Shown here: positions 1-7,564 of the stretch, piece after piece
Layout of the letters: each line of letters starts with the position of its first letter
Numbering within the stretch: position 1 is the first letter of the stretch
DNA from: Deltaproteobacteria bacterium
GTDB lineage: Bacteria > Desulfobacterota > Desulfomonilia > UBA1062
Length of the DNA: 64,000 nucleotides
Direction of reading: 5' to 3'
NCBI GenBank assembly: GCA_018434685.1
Contig: JAHDOV010000019.1
Location: 80,734-144,733, forward strand
Position numbers and translations under genes: made by a program
The notes under the pieces: model-generated
Databases searched by the model: none
The model's input: the letters and a program-made list of their open reading frames with translations, nothing else
Told to the model about the DNA's origin: nothing

Positions 1-521
1 ATGAGCTGGCCGACCGCAAGATGCGCGCCGATGCGATCATCCGGACAGGCCAACCCGCCATCTGCATCGCCGACAGCGAGGGCGTCAAGCGTGTCTCCGT
101 CCTGGAGAAGACCATTGAGAAGGGCGTGGTCAAGAAATTCGACACCCTCGAGGCGCTGGCAAAAGAGTACGGGATCCCCGTGGATGCTCTGAAGGAAACC
201 GTGAACAATTACAGCAAATACGTCAAACAGGGCAATGATGAGGAGTTCGGCAAGTACATGCAGACCGACTCCAAGCCCATGGAAACGCCGCCGTTCTATG
301 CCTGCCGTGCCTGGCCCAAGGTGCACCACACCATGGGCGGCATCCAGATCAATGAAAAGGCGCAGGTCATCGGGCTCGACCGCAAGCCGATTCCCGGGCT
401 CTATGCCGCCGGTGAGATTACCGGCGGTATCCACGGCGCTGTCCGCCTCGGCAGCTGTGCCGTGCTCGACTGCCTCGTGTTCGGACGGATTGCCGGCCAG
501 AGTGCCGCCGCGAAGGTGTAG
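1..521 (+). CDS. FAD-dependent fumarate reductase/flavocytochrome c-type oxidoreductase, C-terminal part
   Basis: The gene enters from the left edge; its reading frame begins at base 3 and only about 172 C-terminal residues are present. The end matches the FAD_binding_2 family: a VHHTMGG segment, a PGLYAAGEITGGIHGAVRLG segment and a final FGRIAGQSAA helix that packs on the FAD. In the flavocytochrome c fumarate reductases the His of the HTMGG segment and the Arg of the GA-x-RLG segment bind the dicarboxylate, and both are kept here, so a fumarate, acrylate or similar enoate reductase is plausible. The substrate cannot be fixed from this fragment, and a ketosteroid-dehydrogenase-like member is the main alternative. 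A strong hairpin follows the stop codon, so this is the end of its transcript. Confidence 0.85.
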   Translation, partial: ELADRKMRADAIIRTGQPAICIADSEGVKRVSVLEKTIEKGVVKKFDTLEALAKEYGIPVDALKETVNNYSKYVKQGNDEEFGKYMQTDSKPMETPPFYACRAWPKVHHTMGGIQINEKAQVIGLDRKPIPGLYAAGEITGGIHGAVRLGSCAVLDCLVFGRIAGQSAAAKV

Positions 522-561
522 GCGTTTGCCGAAGACCGTAATCAGTTAATCAGCAGCATAT

Positions 562-604
562 GTGCGGCAGGGGCACTCATCGTTCCTGCCGCACGTTCCT
601 TTTG
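562..604 (+). terminator. Rho-independent terminator after the flavoprotein gene
   Basis: Perfect 10-bp arms at 562-571 and 585-594 (GTGCGGCAGG / CCTGCCGCAC) enclose a 13-nt loop. A short T-rich run follows at 596-603. It lies 40 bp after the stop codon at 521. Confidence 0.75.
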
Positions 605-665
605 CAAGCACCGTGATCCATGTGTCTGCCTGCACCGGATGCCGATTCAGTGCAGGAAGGTCACG

Positions 666-1682
666 TTACTCCACCGACTGGGCGATCTGCAGGATCTCCA
701 TGGGCAGCTGGATCCCGAGTTTGTTCATCTGAGAGGTGTCCACAAGGATCTTGAGCTCTTCCTGCTTGAGGATCGGGAGTGTCCCGGGGTCTGCACCGTC
801 TTTCAGGATTTTCAGGGCCTGCGTAGCGGAAAGCGCGCCGATGAGCCCGAAATCGGACCCGACATACAGGATGGCACCGGGAAACTTCATGAGGACCAGG
901 CTGATGCCCGGGATCTTCCTGGCATTGGCAAGCTCGATGAGTTCATAGCAGGCCTCGTAATTTCTCAGGCCATAGTAGGTGTCGAGCGGTATGGCAAAGG
1001 CCTGGGCGCCCTGGTCTATGAGCTCCTGAACAGCCGGGGTGATGTGGTCGCTCTTGTTCACCTCCCTCGAGATGACGGTCAGGCCAACCGACGGACCGTA
1101 TTCCCTGACCTCTTCCATGTGGGCGATGCCGTTCTCGTCATCGCTGTGGACGATGCCGACGGTCTTGATGGCCGGGAATGCCAGCCGCACGATCTTGAGG
1201 GTGTCGAGCATGTTCATGTACAGGGTCGAGCCGGTGAATCCTTTGCCTGCCTCTGTCAACGATGTGCATCCGGCCGCGGTGGGTATGGCAACTGCAGTGA
1301 ATACGAGGGGGATGCCGGCGGCTATGATCCTGTCCCTGGCGTACTTCGTGGCCGGCGTGCCGATGGTGAGGACCAGGTCGGGTTTTTCCCTGGCAATGCG
1401 GGAGGCCTCGCTCTTGATCCGCATGAGGACGAGCACCTTTTTCCACAACCCGGCCTTCTCCACATCGAAATCAATGACCGTACGCTTGATCTCGAGGTTC
1501 ACCCCCTGGACCAGGCCGCCTTCTTCCAGGGCCTTGAGGAAGCTGTCGTAAGAATTCTGGTAAGGTTCAATGGCCGTGACCTGCAGGGTCTCTATGCGGA
1601 AGGTCTTGTCCTGGGCGAAACAGGGGGCGGAAAGTACTAAGAGGGAACAGAAACAGGCAAATAACAAAACTCCTTTTCTCAT
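666..1682 (-). CDS. ABC transporter substrate-binding protein (ABC_sub_bind/TrpX-like), orphan
   Basis: The 338-residue protein opens with a Sec signal peptide (basic MRK, hydrophobic stretch, CFAQ cleavage region). The mature part has the layout of the ABC_sub_bind family: an early TVIDFDVEKAG-type strand, a DLVLTIGTPATKYA segment, a VGIVHSDDENG hinge region and a late YVGSDFGLIGALSA segment. These proteins bind small ligands such as amino acids in the periplasm and hand them to an ABC permease. No permease or ATPase gene is adjacent, so the partner must be elsewhere, or the protein feeds a sensor instead. The start is supported by a strong GAGGAGG Shine-Dalgarno about 7 bases upstream. The ligand is unknown. 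Confidence 0.85.
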   Translation of the reverse strand: MRKGVLLFACFCSLLVLSAPCFAQDKTFRIETLQVTAIEPYQNSYDSFLKALEEGGLVQGVNLEIKRTVIDFDVEKAGLWKKVLVLMRIKSEASRIAREKPDLVLTIGTPATKYARDRIIAAGIPLVFTAVAIPTAAGCTSLTEAGKGFTGSTLYMNMLDTLKIVRLAFPAIKTVGIVHSDDENGIAHMEEVREYGPSVGLTVISREVNKSDHITPAVQELIDQGAQAFAIPLDTYYGLRNYEACYELIELANARKIPGISLVLMKFPGAILYVGSDFGLIGALSATQALKILKDGADPGTLPILKQEELKILVDTSQMNKLGIQLPMEILQIAQSVE

Positions 1683-2090
1683 GGCTATCCTCCTCGGTCA
1701 TGTAATGAATGGAACTGCGAATCACATCCCTGCCGTGCTTGAGGGCACAAGAATCAAGGCATGCTCATGCGCAGTACCATCAGAATTCACTTACCGCCGA
1801 TGGCAGAACCCGGTGCCTGTGAACAAACGCCCTTCCTGCGAAAGCAAAAAAAAACCAGATATCACAGGGAGATGCGGATCTTAGCTGAGAGCCTTCGTGG
1901 GGACGATAACAAGGCAGCGCTGCTGAAATTGCCTCTTCTGCATCCGATTTAAGCATATGCTTTTCCAGGAGTCAAATCTATTGAGGTCTCTTGAAGGCTG
2001 CGAGCGGCAGCGATGGCCCGGAAAGGATTGAGCTCTCTCTCAGTACAGTTTGCTGTTGCATTCTCCAGGGCTCTCGTGAAAGAATCCATC
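1683..2090. other. Divergent intergenic region
   Basis: About 400 bases lie between two divergent genes. The stretch must hold both promoters, but I see no convincing -35/-10 pair, long inverted repeat or RNA. Short open frames here lack Shine-Dalgarno sequences and recognisable products. Confidence 0.5.
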
Positions 2091-3827
2091 ATGTTCAGAA
2101 TCAGGAGAATCTACGATGACATCCTCCCGGTGAACCGCTTTGCCCTCGACCAGGTCCGGCAGATCCTGAAGGAGAGGTTTCCCGGGCTGAACAGTGCCGA
2201 TATAGAGAAGATCCCCGAATTGCTCACCAACCCCCTGAAACACCGGTTCAAGTCCATGCTCTATGTGGCAGAGGATATGAAAGGCACCGTCAAGGGGTTT
2301 GCCGTCCTTTCCAGGGAACCCGAGCTGAAATTCTGCTACCTCGACTACATATCCTCGAGCATGTTGATGGAGGGCAGGGGGATCGGCGGGATTCTCTACG
2401 AGCATATCCGCGACGAGGTCCTCCTGATGGACAACATGGGGATTTTCCTTGAATGTCTGCCCGATGATCCGAAGCTCTGCAAAGACCCGGAGATACTGAA
2501 GCAGAACAGGGCGCGGCTGAGATTCTATGAAAAGTATGGTGCACGGCCCATTGTCAATACACTCTACGAAACCCCGGTAAGCCCCGGCGGCGACAATCCG
2601 CCCTACCTCGTGTTCGATGACCTCGGCCAGGGGAGGCCGCTAGAGATGGCACAGGCGAAGACCATCGTACGGGCCATACTGAAGGGCAAGTATGCTCACC
2701 TGGTCAGCAAATATTATATGGATATGGTTGTGAACTCCTTCCGCGATGATCCGGTGCTGTTGCGGCCGGTGCGATATGCAAGGACAGTCCCGGTACAGGT
2801 GAATCCGTGCAGGGGGAGATCTGCCAGGATTGCCCTGGTCGTGAATGAAAAGCACGAGATCCACCATGTGCGAGAGCGGGGGTATGTTGAATCACCTGTC
2901 AGGATCAGGACCATCCTGGAAGAGCTGGAATCCACGACGCTCTTTCAGAGGCTGCCGCCCAGGACCTTTTCAGAGAAGGTCATCAGGGAGGTCCATGATG
3001 CGCAATACATCGAGTACTTCAAGAGACTCTGCTCGCTGCTGGAGCCCGGCAAATCCGTCTACCCGTACGTGTTCCCCATCAGGAATGCAGCACGGCCCCC
3101 GAAGGAACTGGCTGTACGGGCAGGGTATTACTGCATAGATACATTCACCCCGCTGAACAAGAATGCCTTCCTTGCGGCCAAGCGAGGGGTCGACTGCTCA
3201 CTGACTGCAGCGCACGAGCTGCTCAAAGGACATCGCATCGCCTATGCACTCGTACGGCCTCCGGGGCACCACGCCGAGACCCGCTCATTCGGCGGATTCT
3301 GCTACTTCAACAATGCAGCCATAGCGGCGAACTACCTGAGCCGGTTCGGCAGGATAGCGATCCTGGATATCGATTACCATCACGGCAACGGCCAGCAGCA
3401 GATCTTCTATGAACGCAGCGATGTCCTCACCGTATCCATTCACGGGCATCCCCATTTTGCCTATCCGTATTTCAGCGGTTTTGCCGACGAGAAGGGTGCC
3501 GATTCGGGAACCGGATTCAATCTGAACATTCCGCTGAAGGAAACGATAACCCCGGAGGAATACTTAAAGGCACTCGAACATGCCCTCAAGGCGATCTCGT
3601 CGTTCAACCCTGCCTACCTGATCGTCTGCCTCGGCCTGGACACCTCCAAGGGCGATCCTACCGGCACCTGGAGCCTCATGGCCAGGGACTTCGAACGCGT
3701 TGGCAGAACCATCGGCCGATCCCGGTTCCCCATCCTCGTCGTTCAGGAGGGGGGATACCGGACACGGGTCATCGGGATCAATGCACGGCATTTTTTCTTC
3801 GGGCTGTGCACCGGCATGTGGGGGTAA
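2091..3827 (+). CDS. GNAT acetyltransferase-histone deacetylase family fusion protein
   Basis: The 578-residue protein carries two opposing activities. Residues about 1-180 look like a GNAT acetyltransferase, with an acetyl-CoA loop EGRGIGG near residue 95 and a late RFYEKYGARP strand typical of the fold. Residues about 245-575 form a class I/II HDAC or acetylpolyamine amidohydrolase domain. All key residues are visible: the paired His in RPPGHHAE (393-394), the zinc ligands Asp and His of DIDYHHG (428 and 430), Asp 517 in GLDTSKGD, and the transition-state Tyr 556 in QEGGY. A protein lysine or a polyamine is the likely substrate. An in-frame ATG at 2013 would add 26 residues unlike the GNAT start; I prefer 2091, although its Shine-Dalgarno (AAAGAA) is weak. 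Confidence 0.88.
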   Translation: MFRIRRIYDDILPVNRFALDQVRQILKERFPGLNSADIEKIPELLTNPLKHRFKSMLYVAEDMKGTVKGFAVLSREPELKFCYLDYISSSMLMEGRGIGGILYEHIRDEVLLMDNMGIFLECLPDDPKLCKDPEILKQNRARLRFYEKYGARPIVNTLYETPVSPGGDNPPYLVFDDLGQGRPLEMAQAKTIVRAILKGKYAHLVSKYYMDMVVNSFRDDPVLLRPVRYARTVPVQVNPCRGRSARIALVVNEKHEIHHVRERGYVESPVRIRTILEELESTTLFQRLPPRTFSEKVIREVHDAQYIEYFKRLCSLLEPGKSVYPYVFPIRNAARPPKELAVRAGYYCIDTFTPLNKNAFLAAKRGVDCSLTAAHELLKGHRIAYALVRPPGHHAETRSFGGFCYFNNAAIAANYLSRFGRIAILDIDYHHGNGQQQIFYERSDVLTVSIHGHPHFAYPYFSGFADEKGADSGTGFNLNIPLKETITPEEYLKALEHALKAISSFNPAYLIVCLGLDTSKGDPTGTWSLMARDFERVGRTIGRSRFPILVVQEGGYRTRVIGINARHFFFGLCTGMWG

Positions 3828-4118
3828 CTCGGGCGTTTTCACCCCGGAAATGCCGGCCCTTTACTCGGGGAAGAGTTTGTGCTAGCAAGGCCTCATTATG
3901 GGTAACGACGGCACCAGTACCAGTAGAAGCCGCCTCACATACTTCGGTTAGTCCTGCACCGGCATGGGTCACGGTCTCCAGGCTGGAAGGCAGGGAGAAG
4001 AGGTGATCATGCTGCATGATAATGTACACCTGTATGTTCAGGTTTTTCTGTTCCGGCAGTACCGGAATGTAGAGATTCAGGGCACCGGCACGGGCACGCC
4101 CTGTGCAGGAGGATGGTC
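3828..4118. other. Intergenic spacer between the deacetylase fusion and corA
   Basis: About 290 bases without a recognisable gene. The only clear element is the AGGAGG Shine-Dalgarno of the next gene at 4107-4112. A few short G/C-rich inverted repeats near 3840-3880 are too weak to call a terminator. Confidence 0.4.
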
Positions 4119-5042
4119 ATGCTGAGGGAATTCCAGATATGTGAGGGCAGGATCAGAAACGGCAGCAACGGGTTCGATTGCATTCAGGTCTTTGTCAACC
4201 CCGAGCCGGAAGAGAAGAGGTTCCTGGTGGAGGATCTCAAAATCGATGAGCACACCCTCAATTCCGCCCTCGACCCGGACGAGATCTCCCGACTCGAGTT
4301 CGAGCCCGACCACATCGCCTTGATTTACAAGATACCCAAGAGCTATTCCGGCAACGACCAACTGCATTTCCGGGTTGTCTCCACCGGCATGTTCCTGTTC
4401 CGGGACCGTCTGGTGCTCGTTGTCTCTGAAGATACCGAACTCTTCGAGGGAAAACCCTTTAATCGGCTCCAATCGCTGCGGACGCTGTTCCTGAGGCTGC
4501 TGAACCGGTCGGCCTATCACTTCATGGAACACCTGAAGATCATCAATCTCCTGAGCGATGAGCTGGAGGAGAAGATCAACGATTCCATGGAGAACCGGTA
4601 TCTGATCAACCTGTTCACCCTGGAAAAGAGCCTCGTCTACTACCTCAACGCCATAAATTCCAACCGGGTGGTCATCGAAAAGCTCAAGAACAGCGCTGTG
4701 AAAATCGGGTTTGAAACCGACGAAGCCGAGTTCCTCGACGACATCATCGTGGAGAACAATCAGTGTTTCCGTCAGGCCGAGATCTACTCGAACATCCTCG
4801 CGAGCCTCATGGACGCCCGGGTCTCCATTGTCAGCAACAACCTCAACATCCTCATGAAGACGCTGAACATCATCACCATCTGCATCATGGTGCCGACCCT
4901 GGTGGTGAGCGCATTCTCCATGAATGTGGCCATACCGCTGCAGCATCATCCCTATGCATTCTGGTTAATCATGACCATGGCGCTGGTATCCGCCCTGGGA
5001 GTGATGTTTGTGTGGAGGCAGAGAAAAGGGGTCAAATCCTGA
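4119..5042 (+). CDS. CorA-family divalent metal ion transporter
   Basis: The 307-residue protein has the CorA plan: a cytoplasmic alpha/beta domain, long stalk helices rich in charged residues, and two C-terminal membrane helices ending in a basic QRKGVK tail. The pore-loop signature that follows TM1, normally G-M-N, reads S-M-N here (VSAFSMNVA), and the usual aromatic residue before it is Phe-Ser. CorA proteins import Mg2+, Co2+ or Ni2+; variant pore motifs occur in subfamilies with altered selectivity, so magnesium is likely but not certain. The ATG at 4119 sits 6 bases after a perfect AGGAGG; the ATG at 4113 would be only one base from it, so I chose the second. Confidence 0.88.
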   Translation: MLREFQICEGRIRNGSNGFDCIQVFVNPEPEEKRFLVEDLKIDEHTLNSALDPDEISRLEFEPDHIALIYKIPKSYSGNDQLHFRVVSTGMFLFRDRLVLVVSEDTELFEGKPFNRLQSLRTLFLRLLNRSAYHFMEHLKIINLLSDELEEKINDSMENRYLINLFTLEKSLVYYLNAINSNRVVIEKLKNSAVKIGFETDEAEFLDDIIVENNQCFRQAEIYSNILASLMDARVSIVSNNLNILMKTLNIITICIMVPTLVVSAFSMNVAIPLQHHPYAFWLIMTMALVSALGVMFVWRQRKGVKS

Positions 5043-5057
5043 TTTCTCAAAAAATTC

Positions 5058-5063
5058 TTGACA
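5058..5063 (+). promoter_or_regulatory. -35-like element TTGACA
   Basis: A consensus -35 hexamer lies upstream of the FadR-type regulator. No good -10 hexamer is found at 16-18 bp, and the expected position overlaps the start of the palindromic operator, so only the -35 is called. Confidence 0.4.
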
Positions 5064-5088
5064 GAGGGATAGAAAAAAGTCATGGGTA

Positions 5089-5113
5089 AATTGGTCGGAC
5101 CACCGGACCAATT
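5089..5113. promoter_or_regulatory. Operator of the FadR/GntR-type regulator
   Basis: Perfect 8-bp arms AATTGGTC (5089-5096) and GACCAATT (5106-5113) flank a 9-bp centre. Nested inside is TGGTCGGACCA, which fits the TGGT-N3-ACCA site of many FadR-subfamily regulators. The site lies just upstream of the regulator gene and overlaps its likely promoter, which suggests autoregulation together with the two downstream genes. Confidence 0.75.
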
Positions 5114-5127
5114 AAGGGGGCGTACCT

Positions 5128-5859
5128 ATGGCGGCACATATTTTATCCCGGCCCATCAGCAAGACCAGGCTTCATGAAGAGATCGAGAACATCCTCATTG
5201 CAGGCATCACCAGGGGCGAAATGGCTCCCGGGGAGAAACTTCCCACGGAACGGGAGCTTGCCGGCAGACTCAATGTAAACCGTTCCACGATCCGCGAGGC
5301 GCTGAGCAAGCTCGAATCGCTCGATCTGGTGGAGATCAGGCACGGTGACGGCGCGTATGTCAGGAATTACCTGGAGAGCGGCAGCCTCGAGCTCATCAGG
5401 GCACTCGTTCACCTGGACAGAGACAACCGCGACGATATCATCAGGGCACTGTTGGAGTTCAGGACCGTCACTGCACCCGAGATGGCCGGCAGGGCTGCCC
5501 TCAACAGGACCGAGGAACACCTCAGGCAGCTCGAAGAGACCATATACGCGGATGCGGGCATGACCATCGTGGAGAAGGACATCCGCGTGCACCACATCAT
5601 AGCCCTGGCGAGCAACAATATCCTCTACCTGGTACTGCTGAACTTCTTCAATAAATTCATGCACGAATACGGGTATCTCTATTTCGAAGACGAGGAGAAC
5701 CGCAGGCGTTCCCTCAAATTTCACGAGGATATGTACCGGGCCATAAAGGCGGGAAACCCCGGGAAGTCGCGCAGGGTCATGCGGGAAGTCATGCAGTATT
5801 CACAGGATGTAGTGGTCGGGACCCTGCTGGGCAAGGCTGGGCAAGGAGGTATGGGATGA
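5128..5859 (+). CDS. FadR-subfamily GntR transcriptional regulator
   Basis: The 243-residue protein has an N-terminal winged helix (about residues 10-80) with the GntR signature LPTERELAGRLNVNRSTIREALSKL. The C-terminal FCD all-helical effector domain includes an E-x7-D-x-x-H-like metal-site region (VEKDIRVHHIIALAS). Such proteins bind an acyl-CoA, hydroxy acid or other small carboxylate and release DNA. Its operator lies immediately upstream. Its stop codon overlaps the start of the glycerol-3-phosphate dehydrogenase gene (ATGA), so it is the first gene of a three-gene operon with that enzyme and an alkyl-DHAP-synthase-like protein. The effector is therefore likely to be linked to glycerol phosphate or lipid precursors; this is inference. 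Confidence 0.9.
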   Translation: MAAHILSRPISKTRLHEEIENILIAGITRGEMAPGEKLPTERELAGRLNVNRSTIREALSKLESLDLVEIRHGDGAYVRNYLESGSLELIRALVHLDRDNRDDIIRALLEFRTVTAPEMAGRAALNRTEEHLRQLEETIYADAGMTIVEKDIRVHHIIALASNNILYLVLLNFFNKFMHEYGYLYFEDEENRRRSLKFHEDMYRAIKAGNPGKSRRVMREVMQYSQDVVVGTLLGKAGQGGMG

Positions 5860-7529
5860 AGAGGTTTATCGAAGAGCACAAAGGCGAGTGCTACGATGTG
5901 GTCATCGTCGGCGGCGGCATCACCGGGGCCGCAGTGGCCTATGAGGCGGCAAGCCGGGGACTGCGAGTCGCGCTGGTGGAAAAGGGCGATTTTTCCGCGG
6001 CAACGTCTGCGGCAACCTCCAAGCTCATCCATGGAGGGCTCAGGTACCTGGCGAACATGGAATTCTCCCTCGTGCGCGAATCACTCAGAGAGCGGAAGAT
6101 ACTCGAGGACATCGCGCCGAATTTCGTCTACCCGTTCCCCATGCTCATGACGCACTACAAATCCTCGCTCAAGAACAGCAAATGGGTCGTCAAGGCCGGA
6201 CTCACCCTGTACGATATCCTGTCCTACGACCGGGGGGCCACCTGGGACAAGAGCAAGAAGATCCCTCTCCACAGGACCGTATCCACCACCGAGGCCCTGT
6301 CCATGCAGCCGAACCTGAGGGAGGAAGACCTCACCGGCGCCTCGATCTTCTACGACTGCATGAGCATCTTCCCGGAACGGCTGACCCTTGCGTTCATCAA
6401 GTCTGCAGTGGCATTCGGGGCCCGGGTGGCCAACTACACGCGCGTGGATGGGTTTCTCTTCGATGGGGCCCACAACGTGACCGGGGTTACGGTGACGGAC
6501 GTGCTGGACGGCTCGATGCACGAGATCAGGGGAGATATCACCATCAACTGCGGCGGTCCCTGGGCTGACATCATCCTGGGCCTGGCAAAACCGGAAGGGA
6601 CCAGCGACACCCTGCGGAGATCGGAAGGCATCCACATCATCACGGACAGGAAGATCGATGACAGCTGCGTTGTCGGTGCAATGAGCACATCGGGCAGGCA
6701 TTTCTTCCTCATCCCCTGGCGGAGACACACCCTCATCGGCACCACGGACAAGGACTACGTCGGCAGCCCTGACGAATACCGCGTGACTGCTCAGAGCATC
6801 ACCGAACTCATCGACGAGGTGAACTCGACCCTTGGCGAGGGATTCGTGCAGTATGGGGATGTCCTCCACACCTACGGCGGACTGCGTCCTCTCGTGGAGG
6901 AACAGACAGAGGGGACGTATGAATCTTCGAGAAAGTACGAGATCTATGACAATGCCATAGACGGCCTGAACGGGCTCATAACCGTGGAAGGCGGGAAATA
7001 TACCACGAGCAGGAATCTTGCGGAAAAGGTCATGGAACTCGTCTGGAACAAGACGAACAAACCCATGGGCAAGACCATCAGCGACCGGCGCTATCTCTGC
7101 GGGTGCGAGATCAGGGACATGCAGGACTTCATGGCTTCGCTCCACCGGGAGCACCGGGATTGCAGCAGCGACACCCTGGAGTATCTGGGAAGAAACTACG
7201 GGGCGGAGTGTGAGAAGGTGCTCGGCATGGCTCAAGAGGACAGGACGCTTGGAGAGCCGATCAATGACGACGGCGAGATCCTTGCGGAGGTAACCTGTGC
7301 CGTCAGGGACGAGATGGCACGGACGCTCGGCGATATCGTGCTCCGCAGGACCGGCATCGCCACCCTGGGCAACCCGGGCGAAGATGTCCTGGAGAAGGTG
7401 GCAGCGATAGCTGCACAGGAATTGAAATGGAGCCACAAGAGAACCGAAGAGGAGATCGGCTCGGTTATCGATCGGCTGAAGGTACCTTCACCAGGGTCAT
7501 CCATCGCTGCAGAAGGGGTGCAGGAATAG
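5856..7529 (+). CDS. FAD-dependent glycerol-3-phosphate dehydrogenase (GlpD/GlpA type)
   Basis: The 557-residue flavoenzyme opens with an FAD dinucleotide-binding fold (VVIVGGGITGAAVAYEAA, near residues 15-32), followed by the GlpD signature SAATSKLIHGGLRYL. A later IGTTDKDYVG segment and a C-terminal DAO_C domain (about 410-530) complete the family layout. It would oxidise sn-glycerol 3-phosphate to DHAP and pass electrons to a quinone or other membrane acceptor. It overlaps the upstream regulator by 4 bases and is followed within 40 bases by the alkyl-DHAP-synthase-like gene, which would use an acyl ester of DHAP. The coupling suggests supply of DHAP to lipid synthesis rather than only glycerol catabolism. 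No GlpB or GlpC partner is adjacent. Confidence 0.9.
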   Translation: MKRFIEEHKGECYDVVIVGGGITGAAVAYEAASRGLRVALVEKGDFSAATSAATSKLIHGGLRYLANMEFSLVRESLRERKILEDIAPNFVYPFPMLMTHYKSSLKNSKWVVKAGLTLYDILSYDRGATWDKSKKIPLHRTVSTTEALSMQPNLREEDLTGASIFYDCMSIFPERLTLAFIKSAVAFGARVANYTRVDGFLFDGAHNVTGVTVTDVLDGSMHEIRGDITINCGGPWADIILGLAKPEGTSDTLRRSEGIHIITDRKIDDSCVVGAMSTSGRHFFLIPWRRHTLIGTTDKDYVGSPDEYRVTAQSITELIDEVNSTLGEGFVQYGDVLHTYGGLRPLVEEQTEGTYESSRKYEIYDNAIDGLNGLITVEGGKYTTSRNLAEKVMELVWNKTNKPMGKTISDRRYLCGCEIRDMQDFMASLHREHRDCSSDTLEYLGRNYGAECEKVLGMAQEDRTLGEPINDDGEILAEVTCAVRDEMARTLGDIVLRRTGIATLGNPGEDVLEKVAAIAAQELKWSHKRTEEEIGSVIDRLKVPSPGSSIAAEGVQE

Positions 7530-7564
7530 TTTGTGGAAGTGAAATCACGTCACAGGAGGTGATC

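Noticed and set aside
6081..7436. Long antisense ORF opposite the glycerol-3-phosphate dehydrogenase
   Set aside because: It is a shadow frame produced by high GC content; the sense protein has clear family motifs.
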